Positions 44,933 to 53,744 of a stretch of 64,000 nt of DNA are shown here, piece by piece. The notes under the pieces were generated by a model, which was not told the origin of the DNA, made no database searches, and saw only the letters and a program-made list of their open reading frames with translations. Position 1 is the stretch's first letter. Each line of letters starts with the position of its first letter. The stretch is from Kordia antarctica (GTDB lineage Bacteria; Bacteroidota; Bacteroidia; Flavobacteriales; Flavobacteriaceae), in contig NZ_CP019288.1 in assembly GCF_009901525.1 (NCBI RefSeq), positions 1,364,001 through 1,428,000 on the forward strand. Direction: 5' to 3'. The position numbers and the translations under genes were made by a program.

Positions 44933-46168
44933 TTACTTCTTTTTCTTTTTTGTTATCTCTTTTAGCTTAATTTCTTGAAGTTTTACTATGAGTTCATCTG
45001 ATAAATATTTGGGTGAATGAGCAAAATAATTTCTTAACTCTTTTAAACTTTCCTTTTCAGGTTCATTTAATTCTGATTTTTCCGTTAAAGCCTCAAATTC
45101 AAAAACTTTTGTCTTAACTTCTTCTGAATATTTATCTGTTCTAAAGTAACTCTCGATAAGAGCGTCATAAGAGTAATTAGTAAGGTCTTTCGTTACTAAT
45201 TTAGATTCAAGGTCACATATTGTAGCATTTGAAATTGATGATAGAATAAATGGCGAATGAGTTGTTACTATAAACTGAAGTTTTGGGAAGAAATCTATTA
45301 AAAATGGTAATACAAGTTTTTGTAATTCTACGTGTAAATGTGTTTCAATTTCATCAATAATCACAACTCCTTCTAAATCATAGGATTTTCGATTATGAGC
45401 TTCCATTCTCAAAAGCAATTCTGACACAATACTGATTATCGCAGAATAACCATCTGACAAAGTGTTAAAATTAAATGGTTCTCCTTTTCCACTTTCGATA
45501 TTGAAATTATATGCTTTTCTATCAAATTTTAGTTTTAATTCATTATCATCAAATAAGGTTTTTAACCTATTTTCAAATTTATTGAACCAATCATCAATTT
45601 TTGAAACTGTGTCCATTTCATTGTCGTCTCTAGCGAATGACCTATCCGCTTTTAGGTTTACAATGTATTGGATAAAACTTGGATTTGCTTTTTCTTTAAG
45701 GCTATACTTCTTTTTTAGTTGAACTTTTTTTATTCCATGAGGCACGTTTAGATTTGTGTGCCTTTTTGAATCAAAAAAAGCGAGTAAAAACTTACCGCTT
45801 TTACATCTTGTTGAAATATTTTCATCAGTATTTGAGAATTTTATTTTAGTTCCACCAAATCCTATAATCCAAATTTCATACATTTCAATTTCATTCCTAA
45901 GTTTAAGCTGTCGCTTTTCAGTTAAAGTAGTGTTATTTAATTGTTTTTTTAATTTCTCAAGGTGATTTAAATTATTTGTATAAGATGTAGTTTCACCAGA
46001 ATCAATTTTTAGAAGATATTTATTAAGTTCAAGTAAAAGACTTGTTTTTCCGCTACCATTCTTTCCTGTAAGAATTAAATGTTGTCTTTTCTCAGATGAT
46101 AAAGGGATATTTAAATTTGAAATATTCCTTGAGGACACAATTTCTATTTCTGTTATATAATTTTCCAT
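44933..46168 (-). CDS. ptuA: Septu ATPase PtuA
   Basis: 411 residues. AAA/ABC-type ATPase with Walker A ILTGKNGSGKTSLLLEL (~30-47), a signature-like NFNTLSDGYSAIISIVSELL, Walker B GVVIIDEIETHLHVELQ and the H-loop FIVTTHSPFILSS. The core is interrupted by a helical insertion, as in SMC/Rad50-like PtuA proteins. It is paired with the HNH gene 3 bp downstream. Together they make a Septu defence pair. Confidence 0.85.
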   Translation of the reverse strand: MENYITEIEIVSSRNISNLNIPLSSEKRQHLILTGKNGSGKTSLLLELNKYLLKIDSGETTSYTNNLNHLEKLKKQLNNTTLTEKRQLKLRNEIEMYEIWIIGFGGTKIKFSNTDENISTRCKSGKFLLAFFDSKRHTNLNVPHGIKKVQLKKKYSLKEKANPSFIQYIVNLKADRSFARDDNEMDTVSKIDDWFNKFENRLKTLFDDNELKLKFDRKAYNFNIESGKGEPFNFNTLSDGYSAIISIVSELLLRMEAHNRKSYDLEGVVIIDEIETHLHVELQKLVLPFLIDFFPKLQFIVTTHSPFILSSISNATICDLESKLVTKDLTNYSYDALIESYFRTDKYSEEVKTKVFEFEALTEKSELNEPEKESLKELRNYFAHSPKYLSDELIVKLQEIKLKEITKKKKK

Positions 46169-46334
46169 TTGTTCTTTTTTAGCTTGTGCATATCATATAT
46201 ATATACGTAATTCCACATATCATACTAATTTTAAGTAGTAACAGAAACTTATTCCACAATAACTTCCTATTATTCCCCATAAAAGTAAAACAAAGATTAC
46301 ACATACGCAATGTGGTTTTCCGTAAAACCAAAAA

Positions 46335-46452
46335 GAAACATTATTACGAGCGTGAGAAAAGCAATCTACCACTCGTTATTTCCACAAACAGATTACTTCG
46401 ACAAAGCTCAGCACAAGTACTTCGGCTCTATTGTTTCTCGTAATGACGTTTC
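46335..46452. repeat. Dispersed intergenic repeat with inverted ends
   Basis: GAAACATTATTACGAG and its inverted partner CTCGTAATGACGTTTC bound ~118 bp that also contain AGATTACTTCGACAAAGCTC. The pattern is like non-coding repeats seen between flavobacterial genes; a fragment recurs near 22603. It contains no ORF, so it is MITE- or REP-like. Confidence 0.65.
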
Positions 46453-46503
46453 ATAAAAAAAATGCTTCCAAAAAATCAACTCGATTTTATGGAAACATTT
46501 TAT
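46452..46503 (-). terminator. carB terminator
   Basis: Stem AAAATGCTTCCA / TGGAAACATTTT (one mismatch) ~115 bp past the minus-strand carB stop, followed in that direction by a run of T. It resembles the MoxR-gene terminator near 39940 in both stem and loop. Confidence 0.65.
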
Positions 46504-46616
46504 ATTATTTTACCTTTTGAGAAATTCAAAAAACTATTCTCGATACATTTTTTTCTATTTAGACTGCGTCCAATATGAAAAAAAACACTCGAATTGACGT
46601 CTTTTGAATTATAACA

Positions 46617-49472
46617 TTACTTACTCAAATACATTTTTCTTCTTGAATATAAGTCGTAAAAATCATCATCTTTTAAACTGTCAATGAATAAGATACTTTC
46701 GCCTGTACTTTTCATTTCTGGTCCTAAACGCTTGTCTACATTCGGGAATTTATTGAAAGAGAACACAGGTTGCTTGATTGCGTATCCTTCTAATTGCGGA
46801 TTGAAATTGAAATCCGTCACTTTATTCACGCCCAACATTACTTTTGTTGCATAGTTTACATACGGTTCTTTGTATGCTTTTGAGATGAAAGGAACGGTAC
46901 GAGAAGCTCTCGGATTTGCTTCAATAATATATACAATATCGTCTTTTATGGCGAATTGAATGTTGATCAATCCAACCGTATTTAATGCTAAAGCGATCTT
47001 TTTTGTGTGATCTTTTATTTGTTGCATCACAAATTCACCTAAGTTAAACGGCGGCAACGTTGCGTTAGAATCTCCTGAGTGAATTCCGCAAGGTTCAATA
47101 TGCTCCATGATTCCGATGATATACACATTTTCTCCATCGCAAATTGCATCTGCTTCTGCTTCAATCGCTCCATCTAAATAATGATCTAGTAACAATTGGT
47201 TTCCTGGCATTCTGCTTAATAAAGAAACCACAGTTTCTTCCAATTCTTGCTTGTTAATCACAATCTTCATGCCTTGTCCGCCAAGTACATAGGAAGGTCT
47301 TACCAAGATTGGAAAATCTAAAACATCAGCAATTGCTGAAGCTTCATCTGCAGTTGTAGCAATATCAAATTGTGGATATGGAATGTTATTTTCCTTAAGC
47401 ATGTTAGAGAATAAACCTCTGTCTTCTGCTAAATCAAGTGATTGAAAAGTTGTTCCTAATATTTTTATTCCGTGACGATCTAACTTTTCTGCCAATTTCA
47501 ACGCGGTTTGTCCGCCAAGTTGTACAATGACACCTTCTGGTTTTTCATGTCGGATGATATCGTAAATGTGTTCCCAGAAAACAGGTTCAAAGTATAATTT
47601 ATCGGCTGTATCAAAGTCTGTAGAAACCGTTTCGGGATTACAGTTAATCATGATGGTTTCGTATCCACATTCAGCGGCAGCTAAAACTCCATGCACACAA
47701 CAATAATCAAATTCAATTCCTTGTCCAATTCTATTTGGTCCAGAACCTAAGATCACAACTTTCTTTTTGTCTGTAACGATACTTTCATTGTGAACGTAGC
47801 GTTTTCCGTCAGCAGTTTCAATTTCTGCTTCAAACGTAGAATAGTAATACGGTGTTTTCGCTTTGAATTCCGCAGCACATGTATCTACTAATTTGTACAC
47901 ACGTTTTACACCTAATTCTTCTCGCTTTTTATAGACTTCACTTTCCAAACAACCTAACATATGTGCTATTTGTCGGTCTGCGAATCCTTTTTGTTTTGCT
48001 TCTAACAATAAATCTTTCGAAATAGTATCGATTTTATTGTGTGAAACTATTTCTTTTTCTAATTTATATAATTCTTCATATTGTCTTAAGAACCACATAT
48101 CAATTTTTGTGATTTCATGAATTCTGCTTAATGGAATTCCCATCTGAATGGCATCATAAATTACAAATACACGATCCCAAGATGCATGTTTTAGTTTGCT
48201 AAGAATTTGATCATAATTTGTATATCCTTTTCCATCAGCACCAAGTCCATTACGCTTTATTTCAAGCGATTGTGTTGCTTTGTGTAATGCTTCTTGGAAC
48301 GAACGTCCAATTCCCATTACTTCACCAACAGATTTCATTTGCAATCCTAATTCGCGATTAGAACCTTCAAATTTGTCAAAGTTCCAACGTGGAATTTTCA
48401 CAATTACATAGTCTAATGTTGGCTCAAATAAAGCAGATGTTGATTTTGTGATTTGATTGTCCAATTCGTCCAACGTATACCCAATAGCCAGTTTTGTAGC
48501 AATTTTTGCAATCGGATATCCTGTTGCTTTACTCGCTAATGCGGAAGAACGTGATACACGCGGATTGATTTCAATAGCAATGATATCTTCATTTTCATCA
48601 GGACTTACGGCAAATTGCACATTACAACCACCTTCAAAGTCACCAATACTACGCATCATTTTGATTGCCATATCTCGCATTTTTTGATATGTACGATCTG
48701 ATAAGGTCATTGCTGGTGCAACTGTAATAGAATCTCCTGTGTGAATTCCCATCGGATCCATGTTCTCAATAGAACAGATAATAACTACATTATCGTTTTT
48801 ATCGCGAAGCAATTCCAATTCAAATTCTTTCCAACCCATCATGGCTTTGTCGATCATGACTTCGTGAATTGGCGAAATTTCGAGTCCGCGTCGAAGTAAT
48901 TCGTCAAAATCTTTTGGATCGTATACAATGGAAGCTCCTGCGCCACCAAGTGTGTAAGATGCTCTAATTACTAACGGAAAACCATATTCTTGTGCAATTT
49001 CTTTTCCTTTTAAGAAAGAAGTTGCGGTTGCTTGTGGCGCCATTCCAACACCAATTTTGAGCATTAATTCTCTAAATTTCTCTCTGTCTTCTGTAATATT
49101 AATTGCATCAATATCAACTCCGATTAGTTTTACATCGAAGTCTTTCCAGATTCCTTTTTCATCTGCTTCAATACAAAGATTTAATGCAGTTTGTCCGCCC
49201 ATTGTTGGTAAAACAGCATCAATTTGCGGATGCTCTTTTAGGATTTGAATAATGGATTTTGTGTTTAAAGGTTTCAAGTATACATGATCTGCCATAGTAG
49301 GATCTGTCATGATAGTTGCTGGGTTTGAATTGATAAGAATGGTTTCAATTCCATCTTCTCGTAATGACCGAAGTGCTTGTGTTCCTGCGTAATCAAACTC
49401 GCAAGCTTGCCCAATTACAATCGGACCTGAACCGATAATTAAGATTGATTTTAAGTCTTCTCTTTTTGGCAT
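46617..49472 (-). CDS. carB: Carbamoyl-phosphate synthase large subunit
   Basis: 951 residues from the ATG at 49472 (MPKREDLKSILIIGSGPI), the usual start; an extra 16 codons upstream are not conserved-looking. Two ATP-grasp halves are present (N-terminal GPIVIGQACEFDYAGTQALR; second half GSGPNRIGQGIEFDYCCVHG) with YPLV-type ATP-binding segments. It makes carbamoyl phosphate for pyrimidines and arginine. It stops soon after the second ATP-grasp, lacking most of the ~1070-residue E. coli C-terminal allosteric domain. The small subunit is not nearby. Confidence 0.96.
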   Translation of the reverse strand: MPKREDLKSILIIGSGPIVIGQACEFDYAGTQALRSLREDGIETILINSNPATIMTDPTMADHVYLKPLNTKSIIQILKEHPQIDAVLPTMGGQTALNLCIEADEKGIWKDFDVKLIGVDIDAINITEDREKFRELMLKIGVGMAPQATATSFLKGKEIAQEYGFPLVIRASYTLGGAGASIVYDPKDFDELLRRGLEISPIHEVMIDKAMMGWKEFELELLRDKNDNVVIICSIENMDPMGIHTGDSITVAPAMTLSDRTYQKMRDMAIKMMRSIGDFEGGCNVQFAVSPDENEDIIAIEINPRVSRSSALASKATGYPIAKIATKLAIGYTLDELDNQITKSTSALFEPTLDYVIVKIPRWNFDKFEGSNRELGLQMKSVGEVMGIGRSFQEALHKATQSLEIKRNGLGADGKGYTNYDQILSKLKHASWDRVFVIYDAIQMGIPLSRIHEITKIDMWFLRQYEELYKLEKEIVSHNKIDTISKDLLLEAKQKGFADRQIAHMLGCLESEVYKKREELGVKRVYKLVDTCAAEFKAKTPYYYSTFEAEIETADGKRYVHNESIVTDKKKVVILGSGPNRIGQGIEFDYCCVHGVLAAAECGYETIMINCNPETVSTDFDTADKLYFEPVFWEHIYDIIRHEKPEGVIVQLGGQTALKLAEKLDRHGIKILGTTFQSLDLAEDRGLFSNMLKENNIPYPQFDIATTADEASAIADVLDFPILVRPSYVLGGQGMKIVINKQELEETVVSLLSRMPGNQLLLDHYLDGAIEAEADAICDGENVYIIGIMEHIEPCGIHSGDSNATLPPFNLGEFVMQQIKDHTKKIALALNTVGLINIQFAIKDDIVYIIEANPRASRTVPFISKAYKEPYVNYATKVMLGVNKVTDFNFNPQLEGYAIKQPVFSFNKFPNVDKRLGPEMKSTGESILFIDSLKDDDFYDLYSRRKMYLSK

Positions 49473-49517
49473 TGTAGTGTGTGTTGTGTTGCTTAAAAAT
49501 AAAAAAACGATTGGGTA

Positions 49518-49556
49518 CAAAAAAAGGCGTTGCTTCTAAAAAGAACAACACCTTAA
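49518..49556 (-). terminator. rpmH terminator
   Basis: Stem AAGGTGTTG/CAACGCCTT (one G-U) with a ~13-base loop, followed by TTTTTTT on the minus strand, about 20 bp beyond the rpmH stop. Confidence 0.8.
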
Positions 49557-49574
49557 TTTATATGAATTATATCA

Positions 49575-49733
49575 TTATTTCTTATGTCTCAATTCAGATG
49601 ACACAGAAACTTTCTTTCTTCCTTTAGCTCTTCTACGGGCTAGCACTTTTCTACCGTTTACAGAAGCCATTCTTTCTCTGAAACCGTGCTTGTTTCTTCT
49701 TTTTCTCTTTGATGGTTGAAATGTTCTTTTCAT
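49575..49733 (-). CDS. rpmH: 50S ribosomal protein L34
   Basis: 52 residues: [19 protein letters not shown], then [20 protein letters not shown], then [13 protein letters not shown]. The sequence is a clear match to L34, a large-subunit ribosomal protein. A textbook Bacteroidota promoter lies ~70 bp upstream. Confidence 0.97.
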   Translation of the reverse strand: MKRTFQPSKRKRRNKHGFRERMASVNGRKVLARRRAKGRKKVSVSSELRHKK

Positions 49734-49804
49734 TATATAATATCTTTAATTTCTCTTGAAAATTAGTGTAAATGCACGAGTTGATTCTTTCCGAAAGTGC
49801 GGCG

Positions 49805-49835
49805 CAAATATACAAAGAGTTTTTACTTTCACAAA
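49805..49835 (-). promoter_or_regulatory. rpmH promoter (Bacteroidota -33/-7)
   Basis: On the minus strand TTTG is followed after exactly 19 bp by TATATTTG, an exact match to the TTTG-N19-TAnnTTTG consensus of the Bacteroidota housekeeping sigma factor. Confidence 0.85.
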
Positions 49836-49868
49836 TAGAATTTAAAAAATATTTACGATTGTTTTTTA

Positions 49869-49876
49869 TACCTTTG
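49869..49876 (+). promoter_or_regulatory. -7 element of TPR protein gene
   Basis: TACCTTTG matches TAnnTTTG and lies 26 bp before the ATG at 49903. No clear -33 TTTG is visible at the usual distance. Confidence 0.6.
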
Positions 49877-49902
49877 CAAACTCTATAAATATATACTGTT
49901 TT

Positions 49903-50469
49903 ATGTTCAACAAAAATATCAAATTAATTATAGCGGCAGCAATTTTTGCGTTCGCAATTTATCAAATTTATGATGGCTATATTGGAAATGGAATTTTCTT
50001 AATATTAATAGCTGCCGTTTTTATCTTGTTATACTTTAAGAATGAATTTATTTTATTATCATTTTTAAAATTACGTAAGCAAGATTTCGAAGGTACAAAA
50101 CGCCTATTGTCTAAGATTAAGAATCCGGAAACCGCATTAACCACAAAACAACAAGGGTATTATTATTACCTACATGGTATTATGGCTTCTCAGAATAATT
50201 TAACGCAAGCAGAGAAACATCTGCGAAAAGCAGAAAAGTTAGGATTGAGTATGGATCATGATATGGCAATGGTAAAAATGACGTTAGCAGGTATTGCGGC
50301 ACAGAAGAATAGAAAGAATGAAGCTAAGATGCTGATGAAAGAAGCTAAGACGCTCGATAAGCGCGGAATGCTTAGTGAGCAGATGAAGACAATGGAACAA
50401 CAGATGAAACGTGCTGCAAGTGCTCCTAAACAGCATTACGGCAATCGCCAACAAATGCGAAGAAAATAA
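49903..50469 (+). CDS. Small membrane protein with TPR-like tail
   Basis: 188 residues. Two N-terminal membrane helices (~6-24 and ~28-46) precede a cytosolic TPR-like region (YYYYLHGIMASQNNLTQAEK, MVKMTLAGIAAQKNRKNEAK) and a basic Gln/Arg-rich C-terminus. The TPR pattern suggests a protein-protein adaptor on the membrane. Function unknown. It is divergent from rpmH. Confidence 0.75.
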   Translation: MFNKNIKLIIAAAIFAFAIYQIYDGYIGNGIFLILIAAVFILLYFKNEFILLSFLKLRKQDFEGTKRLLSKIKNPETALTTKQQGYYYYLHGIMASQNNLTQAEKHLRKAEKLGLSMDHDMAMVKMTLAGIAAQKNRKNEAKMLMKEAKTLDKRGMLSEQMKTMEQQMKRAASAPKQHYGNRQQMRRK

Positions 50470-50497
50470 TTTATAGCATTTGTATATAAAAAATTGT

Positions 50498-50541
50498 TTA
50501 AAAAAAGGTCGGAAGAAAATTCTTCCGACCTTGCTTTTTTT
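50498..50541. terminator. Bidirectional terminator
   Basis: A perfect 13-bp stem AAGGTCGGAAGAA/TTCTTCCGACCTT with a 2-base loop, flanked by an A-run and TTGCTTTTTT. It lies between the convergent TPR gene and precursor-peptide gene and can serve both. Confidence 0.9.
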
Positions 50542-50554
50542 AAATAAACTGCTT

Positions 50555-50749
50555 TTAGTTTATTGGAGCATCTTGTATGATCGTCGTAGGACAATAGTGT
50601 ACAGAAATACATTCACCCATTGTAAAACAACGAATCATTGAGTTTAATGTACTTGTGTTCGCTTCTCTTCCTCCTTTTGCATTTCCTTCATCTAAAGAAG
50701 AAATTGATTTTTTGTTTAATGCTAAACTTTTAAGACTCTTTTTTTTCAT
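50555..50749 (-). CDS. GG-leader natural-product precursor peptide 1
   Basis: 64 residues. The leader MKKKSLKSLALNKKSISSLD leads to a Gly-Gly-type cleavage site (NAKGG). The core (REANTSTLNSMIRC, FTMGECISVHYC, PTTIIQDAPIN) has three Cys and several Ser/Thr. The leader is the type found in Bacteroidota class I lanthipeptide-like precursors (LNKKsI..L...GG). No dehydratase, cyclase or transporter gene is in the window. Confidence 0.78.
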   Translation of the reverse strand: MKKKSLKSLALNKKSISSLDEGNAKGGREANTSTLNSMIRCFTMGECISVHYCPTTIIQDAPIN

Positions 50750-51052
50750 CGTGATATATTTTAATTGTTAATAATAATCTTGAATTTAAGTAAACTTGTA
50801 CTTCAAGAAAAATTAGTCTGATTACAATTTATAAATCACGACTATTAAATAGAACTTGTTATTTCAGTACAGAATATTTGTGCTATAAACTGAAGTGTGA
50901 AGGATATTTAAAAAAATATAAGGTTGCCTGAAAAGCTTTAGAAGGCGTCATTCTGAACTTGATTCGGTTTGATGAAACTTTGACTTTGCTAGACAACCTC
51001 CTAAAATTTGATAAAGAGGCAATGAACATTAGTATTCATCTCTTTTACTTTC
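50750..51052. other. Intergenic region between precursor genes
   Basis: 303 bp with a copy of the CGTCATTCTGAACTTGATTC dispersed repeat (~50945) and otherwise nothing recognisable. It must contain the promoter of precursor 1. Confidence 0.5.
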
Positions 51053-51256
51053 TTACTTTACAGGACAAATGTTAGAGTTTCCATTGTTACAATCTGCTGA
51101 ACAATCGCCACCTCTAGTACAATTCCAAACTGTTTGATACGGCGTACAACCATCAGTACAGCCACCAGTAAATTTTCCTCCAACTACATTTTGAGGACTT
51201 AAGTCTGATACAGATTTCTTGTTAAGAGCTAATCCTTTTAGATGCTTTTTTTTCAT
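51053..51256 (-). CDS. GG-leader natural-product precursor peptide 2
   Basis: 67 residues. The leader MKKKHLKGLALNKKSVSDLS is nearly identical to that of precursor 1, ending VVGG. The core is Cys-rich: six Cys spaced ..GGCTDGC..WNC..GDC..ADC..NIC, with Thr, Ser and Gly between. Such a core could form thioether rings or disulfides. It lies ~300 bp upstream of precursor 1 on the same strand. Confidence 0.8.
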   Translation of the reverse strand: MKKKHLKGLALNKKSVSDLSPQNVVGGKFTGGCTDGCTPYQTVWNCTRGGDCSADCNNGNSNICPVK

Positions 51257-51601
51257 GATATAAGGTTTTGATTTGTATAAACCTCAATGTAAAGATGATT
51301 TTATGATTAGTAAAGAAAGAGCAATCGGTTTTTATAAATGGCGACTATGTGTTGGTGGATTTGTATTTTTGTGGGTTTGTGGGTTTGTGGGTTTGTTTGT
51401 TTGTGTTTACACTGAGCGGAGTCGAAGTGTGGATTTGTTTATTTGAACAATTCATTTAAGTTAAAAATCTTTAATTGTAACTATTTAATTCTATGTGAAA
51501 CCACTTTGAATGATTTTTAAACATAAAAAAGACCGCTTTAAAAGCAGCCTTTCTCTATTTTATTTCGTGTAATACCAAATAGTCTTTAAAATAACAGTTG
51601 T
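51257..51601. other. Intergenic region with G/T repeats and terminator
   Basis: 345 bp. Contains TTTGTGGG repeated about three times (~51368-51392), a dispersed-repeat half ACTGAGCGGAGTCGAAGTG (~51410) and the terminator of the transglycosylase gene. No ORF. Confidence 0.5.
51523..51553 (-). terminator. Terminator of lytic transglycosylase gene
   Basis: Stem AAGGCTGCTTT/AAAGCGGTCTT (two G-U pairs) followed by TTTTTT on the minus strand, ~50 bp past the stop. Confidence 0.75.
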
Positions 51602-52561
51602 TTATTTGGTATAATATCCTTTTTTAGGAATTTCGATTTCGTATAAAGTTCTTGAATTGTTATTTAACTTATTTTCCCGCAACCAAGGATTGTGAATTTT
51701 TAAGATTTTATAGTTAATGTCAAATTTCTTTGCAAAAGAAGCAATGTCTGTAATAACTGTATCAACTTCTACTTTGTAGGTTGGAATATACGTGTATAAA
51801 TGTTTCTTATTAAAGTTGAAACCGTATTTTTTAGCATTCGTAAAAATTTCCTTTAACGCTACAACTCTAAAGATATAACGTCCTGTTTCTTCACCTAATA
51901 ATAAATCGTAGTACGAATCTACTTGCTGATCGTCCAAACGTCTTCCAATTCCTGCGTTTCCAGCGTTGTAAGCTGCTGCGGCAGATGTCCAGTTTCCAAA
52001 ACGCTCTTTAGATTGTAGTAGATATTTACATGCAACACGTGTTGCTTTTTCTAAGTGAAAACGTTCGTCAACATTGTCGTTGATTTCCATTCCGTTTTCT
52101 CTTCCTGTTGCCTTCATAATCTGCCAAAAACCTCTTGCACCTGCTGGAGAAGTTACATTTTGCAAACCACTTTCAATTACTGCTAAGTATTTAAAATCGT
52201 CTGGAATTCCGTATTCTTTTAAAATAGGTTCAATGATAGGAAAGTACTTGTTTGCACGTTTGAATAATAACAAACCATTTGATTGCCAATATGTATTTAC
52301 CAACAATTCACGGTCCATACGTTCTTTAATATCTGGTAAATGCAACGGAACTTGCTCGCCTGCAAAATTGAGTGTTTCAGGAACTTCTAACGCATATACA
52401 TTATAGTCGTTTCCGTCATTAGTTTCAGCTTTTGCTGACTTGCTTGCCGCCTTTGTTTTCGTTTCTGCTGTAATTGCTTTGTCTTGTTGTACAGCATTCA
52501 TTAATAGTATTCCGAGGAAAATTAATCCTAAAAAAGCAAATCCATTCTTAAGTTTACGCAT
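51602..52561 (-). CDS. Lytic transglycosylase (SLT domain)
   Basis: 319 residues. An N-terminal hydrophobic anchor or signal (~8-24) precedes the SLT domain: AVIESGLQN carrying the catalytic Glu, then SPAGARGFWQIM, and AAAYNAGNAGIGRRL. These cleave peptidoglycan glycan chains in the periplasm. Residues past ~240 (YTYIPTYKVEVDTVI..DINYKILKIHNPWL) resemble a LysM-like tail. A general wall-remodelling enzyme. Confidence 0.92.
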   Translation of the reverse strand: MRKLKNGFAFLGLIFLGILLMNAVQQDKAITAETKTKAASKSAKAETNDGNDYNVYALEVPETLNFAGEQVPLHLPDIKERMDRELLVNTYWQSNGLLLFKRANKYFPIIEPILKEYGIPDDFKYLAVIESGLQNVTSPAGARGFWQIMKATGRENGMEINDNVDERFHLEKATRVACKYLLQSKERFGNWTSAAAAYNAGNAGIGRRLDDQQVDSYYDLLLGEETGRYIFRVVALKEIFTNAKKYGFNFNKKHLYTYIPTYKVEVDTVITDIASFAKKFDINYKILKIHNPWLRENKLNNNSRTLYEIEIPKKGYYTK

Positions 52562-52966
52562 AGTATAATTTTTTTATATTTTTCTTAATCTACTTTAAGG
52601 TAGCTATTTTTGGTGAAATTGTAAAAAATGGTTGGGAAGTTATTACAAAAGTAACAAACTGATTTATAATCAAGACACTATCGATAGAATTTCTTGCGCT
52701 TTTCTTTTATTTTTTTTCATTAATGCCCTATTAAAATTATTTAAAATGCGTCAACGTATGTTTAAAATTGAAAATTAAGCGTTTCACTTTAACAACACTT
52801 TGCTTTTTTATGAATAGCACATCTGTTTATCAAATAGTTAGAATCAAGTCTTGGTTCTTGACTCTAAAAACGATTTGTGCTGAGCGAAGTCGAAGTAAGC
52901 GACCTTTGGTCTTTGGTCTTTGGTCTTTGGTCTTTGGTCAAATATTATGATTTTTTTTAATACAAC
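52562..52966. other. Intergenic region with palindrome and heptamer repeat
   Basis: 405 bp. Near 52838-52875 is an imperfect palindrome beginning GTTAGAATCAAG, akin to the one at 4965. A half of the TGAGCG..GTCGAAG family follows, then a 7-bp tandem repeat. No gene. Confidence 0.5.
52905..52939. repeat. Heptamer tandem repeat TTTGGTC, five copies
   Basis: Five perfect head-to-tail copies of TTTGGTC, ending ~28 bp beyond the 3' end of the hydrolase gene. Confidence 0.9.
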
Positions 52967-53629
52967 TCATTCTCTAATCAATCTTGGTAAGTTTTCGTTG
53001 AACCATTTATACTTATTGATAATCATAATGTGGGTTCCGCCTTTAATTGGAATACAATCTGAAATGTATTGCATTGGAAATACACCATCTTTTTCTCCAT
53101 GAATGTGAATCGTATTTGGTAATATTTCTGTTTGATTCCAATTGACAATTTGAGCAATAGACCAATCCAAATAGTATTTATCACTCACAGAAAGAAATTC
53201 TTTATATAAATCCAATCGCTTAGCAATAAATTTGGTAGGTGCATATTTACGAAATACATCAATTTGCTTGGCTAAACTAGTCGGTATGATTTTATAAATT
53301 TTAGTAGTTTTAGCAATTTTCATTCTGCGTGGCAATTCGTGCATGGTTTTCACACTCGATATCACAAAAAGCTTTTTCACCTTTATATGACGTGCCATTT
53401 CTTGCACTAAAATTCCACCAAAAGAAACACCTATTAATACAATATTATCATGTGTGATTTTTTGCGTCATTCGCAATGCATAATTGGCTATCGTTTCTCC
53501 CTTTTCAGGAACAAACCATTCCAGAAAATGCACTTCAAATTCGTCCTCAGATAATTTTATATTCTTAAATATAGATGGATTCGCAGCCATTCCCGGCACG
53601 AAATACACAGGTATTTTATTATTTTTCAT
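52967..53629 (-). CDS. Alpha/beta-hydrolase fold protein
   Basis: 220 residues. The nucleophile elbow is LIGVSFGGILVQEMA (Ser ~84), a strand with the oxyanion region is VYFVPGMAAN, and the His is in IHIHGEKDGVFP or later TGGTHIMI. Cytoplasmic, small. Substrate unknown; short serine hydrolases of this kind act on esters or acyl groups. Confidence 0.78.
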   Translation of the reverse strand: MKNNKIPVYFVPGMAANPSIFKNIKLSEDEFEVHFLEWFVPEKGETIANYALRMTQKITHDNIVLIGVSFGGILVQEMARHIKVKKLFVISSVKTMHELPRRMKIAKTTKIYKIIPTSLAKQIDVFRKYAPTKFIAKRLDLYKEFLSVSDKYYLDWSIAQIVNWNQTEILPNTIHIHGEKDGVFPMQYISDCIPIKGGTHIMIINKYKWFNENLPRLIRE

Positions 53630-53672
53630 ACATATGTCACACTAAAAACTCGGGAATCTACTCTAAATTTAG

Positions 53673-53680
53673 TATCTTTG
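53673..53680 (+). promoter_or_regulatory. -7 element of GNAT gene
   Basis: TATCTTTG matches TAnnTTTG exactly; 64 bp before the ATG. No clear -33 TTTG is visible upstream. Confidence 0.55.
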
Positions 53681-53744
53681 CAAAGTTAACCCAATATTTT
53701 TTTTTCAAAAAAACCATTTAAAGATTAATTTAAATTAAACTGCT

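Larger units (their letters stand above)
46169..46616. other. Intergenic region with dispersed repeat and terminator
   Basis: 448 bp without a gene; contains the ~118-bp repeat at 46335-46452 and the carB terminator. An 85-codon plus-strand frame here overlaps the repeat and is not protein-like. Confidence 0.5.

Noticed and set aside
46186-46443. 85-codon plus-strand ORF near the PtuA gene
   Set aside because: Lies mostly within a dispersed non-coding repeat and has no protein-like features.
50555-51256. Bacteriocin cluster with transporter
   Set aside because: No transporter, immunity or maturase gene is adjacent; neighbours are ordinary cell-wall and ribosomal genes.
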